Assembly: GCF_965363235.1 (NCBI RefSeq)
Contig: NC_134850.1
Coordinates: 31,460,102-31,524,101, forward strand
Source of the DNA: Mytilus galloprovincialis
Lineage: Eukaryota; Mollusca; Bivalvia; Mytilida; Mytilidae
Reading direction: 5' to 3'
DNA length: 64,000 nucleotides
The notes under the pieces are model-generated. The model was not told the origin of the DNA, did no database searches, and saw only the letters and a list, made by a program, of their open reading frames with translations. Numbering within the stretch: position 1 is the first letter of the stretch; each line of letters opens with the position of its first letter. A program made the translations under genes and the position numbers. Shown here piece by piece: positions 59,521 to 64,000 of the stretch.

Positions 59521-60730
59521 GAATTGTCAACCAATCAGAATTAATGTGCGATCATGCATGACAATGTTATGTTTTACAATCGTCTCCATTTTTAAATGTC
59601 TTCGGACTTTTCGGATTTTATCGGCTTGGTTTTTAACAGTGTTTGTTAACATTTGAATCTGATTTCAATTTCGAAAATGCTTTAACTTTGAAACTTTTAT
59701 TATAAATGCGTAATTTATTTACATAAACATGAAACTAATGCGCAAACACGCTTCTTTGCAAGTAGATTTCACATCATCTAGAGAACACCCGAACATATAA
59801 ACTTTTAAGCGGGAAATTTTCAAACCAGATGTCAACCATTTCTTGGGGTTATAAAATTTGCAAAAGAAATAGAAATAGTGGTCGATAGTTCTTTTAAATG
59901 TTAAAACTTATTTTTCCTTATTTAATTTGGTTTTACTCGTACGATTTTTTTCAATAGCAGCATTTACTACAGTGACATATAATACATATTATCCTTTTTT
60001 TTCAATATATAAGTATTTTTCTTTGTGTCATATTTATTCTTGTGAATCTTTTTCAACATTTCCACTAATTTTATGCGTTCATAATTGCTCTTAACAGAAT
60101 TGCATGGGTATTATGAGTCTCTCATGTAAGATCATATAAATCAAACATGATTATAAATAATCATTCCGGTCGAGACTATGGAACGCCATGACTGCCTTAT
60201 GTTAATAATCAACATTATATGCAGTGGTCACACCATTATATGAAGTGGTCATAACATTATATGAAGTGCTCATAACATTATATGCAGTGCTCACAACATT
60301 GTATGCAGTGCTCACAGCATTATGTACAGTGCTCACAACATTATATGCAGTGCTCACAACTTTATATGAAGTGCTCACAATATTATACGCAGTGGTCAAA
60401 ACATTATATGCAGTGGTCGCAACATTATACGTTTTTTGTTGATGAAGGTGATGATCAGTGATGGTGATGATGATGTTTGATGGTGATGATAATGTTTGAT
60501 GGTGAATGATGATGTTGGATGTATGTGATGGTGGTGGCTCAGATTCGGTAAACCTCGGGTTTTATCAGCGGAAATTACCGAATCCATAATTGGTAATGCA
60601 CCCAGCAAACAAATTGAAACCAAGTTATCAAAAACATGTCATTATTAAGGCAGTATACATTAATATTTAAAACTTATTGAAATAAGGAAATTAAGAAGTA
60701 TGATCTATTTACCACAAGTTTATTCCACAC

Positions 60731-60896
60731 CAGTGGCGGATCCAGGGGGGGGGGGGGGGGTTCCGGGGGTTGGAACCCCCCTTTTTTTTTGCCGATCAAT
60801 GCATTTGAATGGGAGCATATAGTTGGAACCCCACCCCCCCCCCCTTTTACTCTGGGTTGGGAACTCCCCCTTTTAAAATGGCTGGATCCGCCACTG
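60731..60896. mobile_element. hAT-like MITE with CAGTGGCGGATCC ends
   Basis: CAGTGGCGGATCCAG at the left and CTGGATCCGCCACTG at the right form perfect 15-bp TIRs typical of hAT MITEs in many animals. CACAC repeats directly outside both ends. Long G, C and T runs lie inside. A partial relative is at 28516-28612. Confidence 0.85.
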
Positions 60897-61554
60897 CACA
60901 CCAGGGTATTTTAATGATCAGTTTCATCATATTCACAACATATATTAACCGTGCAGACTGATGAACAAACGTAGCAAACGTTTTCATTCACATCCACGAT
61001 CTTAGTTTTCATAAGAGATGATAACTATAAATGAAAATGTTAAAATGGGTCTTGAAAAGGTATTTTTTCTAATGAAAGTTTATATCTCTATATAAGGCTG
61101 CTTCTTATATTTATAAGACAAACTGTTTGACGTGCCAAAAGCTGGCAAAAAATGGTACACTTAATACTTATTCATGTAAAAATGCAAAATTCTGAAAATC
61201 GATGCCATATAATGACTCTATCATGACATATATACGCAACATTAATATGGCACTTAGGTCTTATAAAAAACTGAATATTTTATTTAAACTGAGTACTGAC
61301 TATAAAGTCGCGATCCCACCTTGCTGAAGTTCTTCAGTAGGAAATGAACTCGAGGCATATATATCGTACAAAGTTTCCTTCGATATTTCATCAACTAAAA
61401 TCTTTATTTTTAACTAATTATGCCATGCGTATAATTTCTTACGACGAACAGAACTAGTTCATTCATTTCAGGAATCTAATGTACAGTGGTTGTCGTTTGT
61501 TTATGTAATTTATACGTGTTTCGCGTTTATCGTTTTTTTTTTTTTTTTTTTTGT

Positions 61555-61718
61555 ATAGATTAGACCGTTGGTTTCCCCGTTTGAATGGTTTTACACAAGT
61601 AATTTTGGGGCCCTTTATAGCTTGTTGTTCGGTCTTAAAGGCAGTACATTGACCTATAATGGTTTACTTGTGACTTGGATGGAGAGTTGTCTCATTGGCA
61701 CTCATACCACATCTTCCT
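61555..61718 (-). repeat. GTGGTATGATTGCC repeat, reverse copy inside the foldback spacer
   Basis: Reads TAGACCGTTGGTTTCCCCGT ... CCCTTTATAGCTTGTTGTTC ... GAGTTGTCTCATTGGCACTC ... ATACCACATCTTCC. Confidence 0.75.
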
Positions 61719-61841
61719 TTAGTTTCATCTTTTCCTCAGAATGAATTTCCAATAAATTAATAAAATTATGGCTGTCCAATTGCAGACAAACGCAGGCGTT
61801 ATTTTTTCTGATATAGTTTTCAATCGAATTGCCTTGATAAC

Positions 61842-61880
61842 ATCAAGGAATTGTATATTTGAAATATACAATTCCTTGAT
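61842..61880. repeat. 39-bp perfect palindrome
   Basis: ATCAAGGAATTGTATATTT, one G, then its exact inverse. It lies inside the spacer of the foldback element. Confidence 0.9.
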
Positions 61881-62326
61881 AACATGACTTCAACAACTGT
61901 TTCTATTTGTTTGCGGTGCACTATCAATTATGACTGTATTCGGTAATTTCCGATAAAAAAAAAATCCGAAGTTTACCGAATGAACCACCACCATCACATA
62001 CATCAATCATCGTCATCAACATCACTGATCATCACCTTCATCAACAAAAAAGTATAATGTTGTGATCACTTCATGTAATGTTGTGAGCACTTCATATAAT
62101 GTTGTGAGCACTTCATATAATGTTGTGAGCACTTCATATAATGTTGTGAGTACTTCATATAATATTTGGACCACTGCGTATAATGTTGTAAGCACTTCAA
62201 ATAATGTCGTGAGCACTGCATATAATGTTGTGAGCATTGCATATAATGGTGTGACAACTGCATACAATGGTGTGAGCACAGCATATAATGCTGATTATTA
62301 ACATAAGGCAGTCATTGCGTTCCATA

Positions 62327-63085
62327 GAGAAGCATCCTGGTGTCTCATAACTAGGCTATTATTGTATATACATGTATAGATTAAATTATATCGGATAAAA
62401 TTGATTTGCTTTACGCCGCGTGATGGGAATTTTATTTTATGACTGAATTATTTAGAAAACTTTAAAATATCATATACCAAAAGATTAAACAATGAATTAT
62501 ATTTCTACGAACCGTGTCAAACGCCTTTCTAGTTTCTCATACCAATGAAAGCAAAATATTAATGCGGTATGAATAGTTTTTAAGTTATCTGATATATATG
62601 GTCTATAGGAAAATATTTGGTTGTGAAATGCTATGATTTGGGATGTGGAAAATCAATTTCTTCAAAAGAAGGGTCCTCTTGGACAATGGAATTAAGACAC
62701 TTAATTGAAAGCAGGGGTGATAGATGAGTACAATAGTTGACGTCTTGGCTAATTTGTGAAATTTGTTTATGAACCGCGGATTATGCGCTCAATTAATTTC
62801 TATTTTTTTCAGTGCTATTCATGTTGACTCTTCTTGTACACTCTATTTTCATTGTGTCACAGAATTGTGAATTTTGTGTATTATATGTCGACCATACTAT
62901 CCTAAACTTTGCTGAAAGGTAAGAATCTAGGAAGCAAATAATGTTTATGAAATTGAAATGTGAGAGAGAGAGAGATATTGTCCTGTTTTGTATTTGAAGT
63001 GCAAACGTGTAAAGATCCGTAATCTTATCACTGTTCGCTATAGTATCAAAAAAGTTAATATGCTTAGTATAGATATCATATATAT
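62327..63085. other. No gene seen
   Basis: AT-rich DNA, with a short GA run at 62960-62975. No exon or known repeat recognised. Confidence 0.45.
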
Positions 63086-63108
63086 ATATTGTCACTGGCT
63101 CAGACGTA

Positions 63109-63196
<88 letters not shown>

Positions 63197-63275
63197 TCCC
63201 GCCGAGGGAACAACAAAAAATTTGCGAAAGCAAATTTACAGATCTAACATTGTTGGGTTGATATATATATAAATA
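63086..63275. repeat. TA-microsatellite element, copy 2
   Basis: TTGTCACTGGCTCAGACGTA, then a (TA)n tract of about 85 bp (63107-63193), then AATCCCGCCGAGGGAACAAC, then one arm of the 5-kb palindrome (GCAAATTTACAGATCTAACA..., 63226-63258) and a short TA tract. The long Ile-Tyr open frames on both strands come from the TA tract. Confidence 0.85.
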
Positions 63276-63850
63276 CGTAATGCGTAAGTTGATTTTAATG
63301 ATGGGGAAAATACAGCTTTTAAGAAATTCGTTAAGTTGTATTTGTTATTTGGGTTTTGTTTTTGTTTTTTGATCTTGTTCTTTTGGTTTTGGTTTTGTTC
63401 TTGTTCTTTGGGTTTTGTTTTTGTCAGATTGATTTTTTTATGGGGGTTTATTAGTCAGTCAGGGACCAAATATGGCTGAAGAGTCAACATATGTCTGCGT
63501 CAGTAGCTAGGGAGTTAAATTAAATATGTAGACACGGTGGTTGTATTTTGATGGCACTTGCTGTATATCTTATTTGTTTCTCACTAGTGCATGTTTTGTT
63601 TTGAACATAAATCAGATTTACATAGTTTTCTGGATTGAAAAAAATAAAATTTGTCACATTCGAGACCATTTATAAACTTGAGTTTATCTGTTGTGTTATG
63701 TGTTTAGTATTTTGGTTCAAAGATGAAACTGTAAATGTCGCTCATCATAATATTGTTGTAAATGACAATTAATTGTTATGCCATTGACCCTCTCATGGGT
63801 GTAATTTGTGCTTAATAAAGTTATTATAAGTTACCATATGGCTTGCTATA
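63276..63850 (+). repeat. GTTTTG-rich tract and probable retroelement 3' tail
   Basis: 63335-63425 is a low-complexity run of GTTTTG/TTCTTG words. The stretch to about 63835 ends CTCATGGGTGTAATTTGTGC then TTAATAAAGTTATT. This resembles the 3' end, with polyadenylation signal, of a LINE-type repeat seen in mussels. Class from memory; no protein frame. Confidence 0.45.
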
Positions 63851-63990
63851 TGCGGTATTGGTTTTGTTCGTTGTTGCCGGAAGGCCTGGTTGCTAACTTT
63901 TGAGTTGCTAACTTGTACATCATTTCGTTTCTGGTGTAGAGTTGTCTTATTGGCATTCATACCACTTCTTCTCGTTTTCTTACACGGTTG
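63851..63990 (-). repeat. Edge copy of the GTGGTATGA(T)TGCC family
   Basis: Reverse copy ending GAGTTGTCTTATTGGCATTC and ATACCACTTCTTCT, preceded by GTTGCCGGAAGGCCTGG and duplicated GTTGCTAACTT words. Confidence 0.55.
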
Positions 63991-64000
63991 AAAAATGCCA

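Larger units (their letters stand above)
60173..62326. mobile_element. Foldback element with tandem-repeat arms
   Basis: Arms of about 400 bp (60173-60590 and 61930-62326) are inverted copies. From outside in, each has CTATGGAACGC(C/A)ATGACTGC, CTTATGTTAATAATCA, then 10-11 units of 21 bp (ACATTATATGCAGTGCTCACA type), then GTTGATGAAGGTGATGATCA, a GATGAT-rich tract and an ATTCGGTAAAC/AAATTACCGAAT segment. The spacer of about 1.34 kb carries a hAT-like MITE (60731-60896), a reverse GTGGTATGATTGCC repeat (61555-61715) and a 39-bp perfect palindrome (61842-61880). No transposase is seen. Long inverted arms made of short tandem repeats resemble Foldback (FB) elements. Confidence 0.8.

Noticed and set aside
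60202-62301. 7-residue repeat proteins on both strands of the foldback arms
   Set aside because: The 21-bp unit length keeps all frames open; there is no conserved start or extension beyond the array.
62793-63272. 146-aa and 94-aa frames rich in Ile-Tyr
   Set aside because: They are produced by the (TA)n tract at 63107-63193.
1-64000. tRNA, rRNA or snRNA genes
   Set aside because: No stretch with paired A and B boxes or a cloverleaf was recognised on either strand by eye; a tRNAscan-type search would be decisive.

Overview
This is AT-rich animal DNA with intron-containing genes. It is almost certainly from a marine mussel (Mytilidae, Mytilus-like). The two best genes are animal orthologues spread over many small exons with GT-AG introns. 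The space between them is filled with short dispersed repeats that I recognise as typical of mussel genomes, such as the element carrying the words GTGGTATGATTGCCAATGAG and ACAACTATAGGTCACCGTAC. There are no bacterial features.

Three protein-coding genes are supported. (1) A minus-strand gene at 8.35-11.27 kb encodes a 392-aa type II membrane protein of the DUF1647 glycosyltransferase-like family, in three phase-0 exons. (2) A plus-strand gene at 22.19-31.26 kb encodes CNTD1, a cyclin-like meiotic crossover factor, in seven coding exons (306 aa). (3) A minus-strand gene at 46.18-57.36 kb encodes methylenetetrahydrofolate reductase (MTHFR), in nine coding exons (648 aa), with a likely TATA-box promoter near 59.5 kb. 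Exon phases close exactly in all three. CNTD1 and MTHFR converge on a 15-kb repeat-filled gap. The three genes share no evident pathway: one is probable secretory-pathway glycosylation, one meiotic recombination, one one-carbon metabolism.

Layout: 0.1-0.8 kb dispersed repeat; 0.9-4.04 kb a satellite of about 22-bp units with higher-order structure; 4.08-4.80 kb nested TIR elements; 5.13-5.37 kb a TA microsatellite plus a perfect 52-bp-arm palindrome; 6.6-8.2 kb three MITEs; 8.35-11.27 kb the DUF1647 gene; 11.3-18.1 kb repeats and unassigned DNA; 18.7-21.3 kb fragments of a Penelope-like retroelement, one carrying a MITE and one providing the empty site, with a long palindrome between; 22.2-31.3 kb CNTD1 with MITEs in its introns; 31.3-46.1 kb tandem repeats, a pogo-like element and two long repeat families; 46.2-59.5 kb MTHFR and promoter, with a 2.1-kb repeat in intron 1; 58.0-58.6 kb a MITE with a perfect 9-bp target duplication; 60.17-62.33 kb a foldback element whose inverted arms contain 21-bp tandem repeats; 63.1-64 kb a TA microsatellite element and repeat tails.

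The most unusual structures are the foldback element at 60-62 kb, the higher-order satellite at 0.9-4 kb, the two long palindromes beside TA tracts, the filled/empty site pair at 19 and 21 kb, and the oppositely oriented MITEs around CNTD1 exon 3. All family names rest on reading the sequence and on memory of the families; no search was run.
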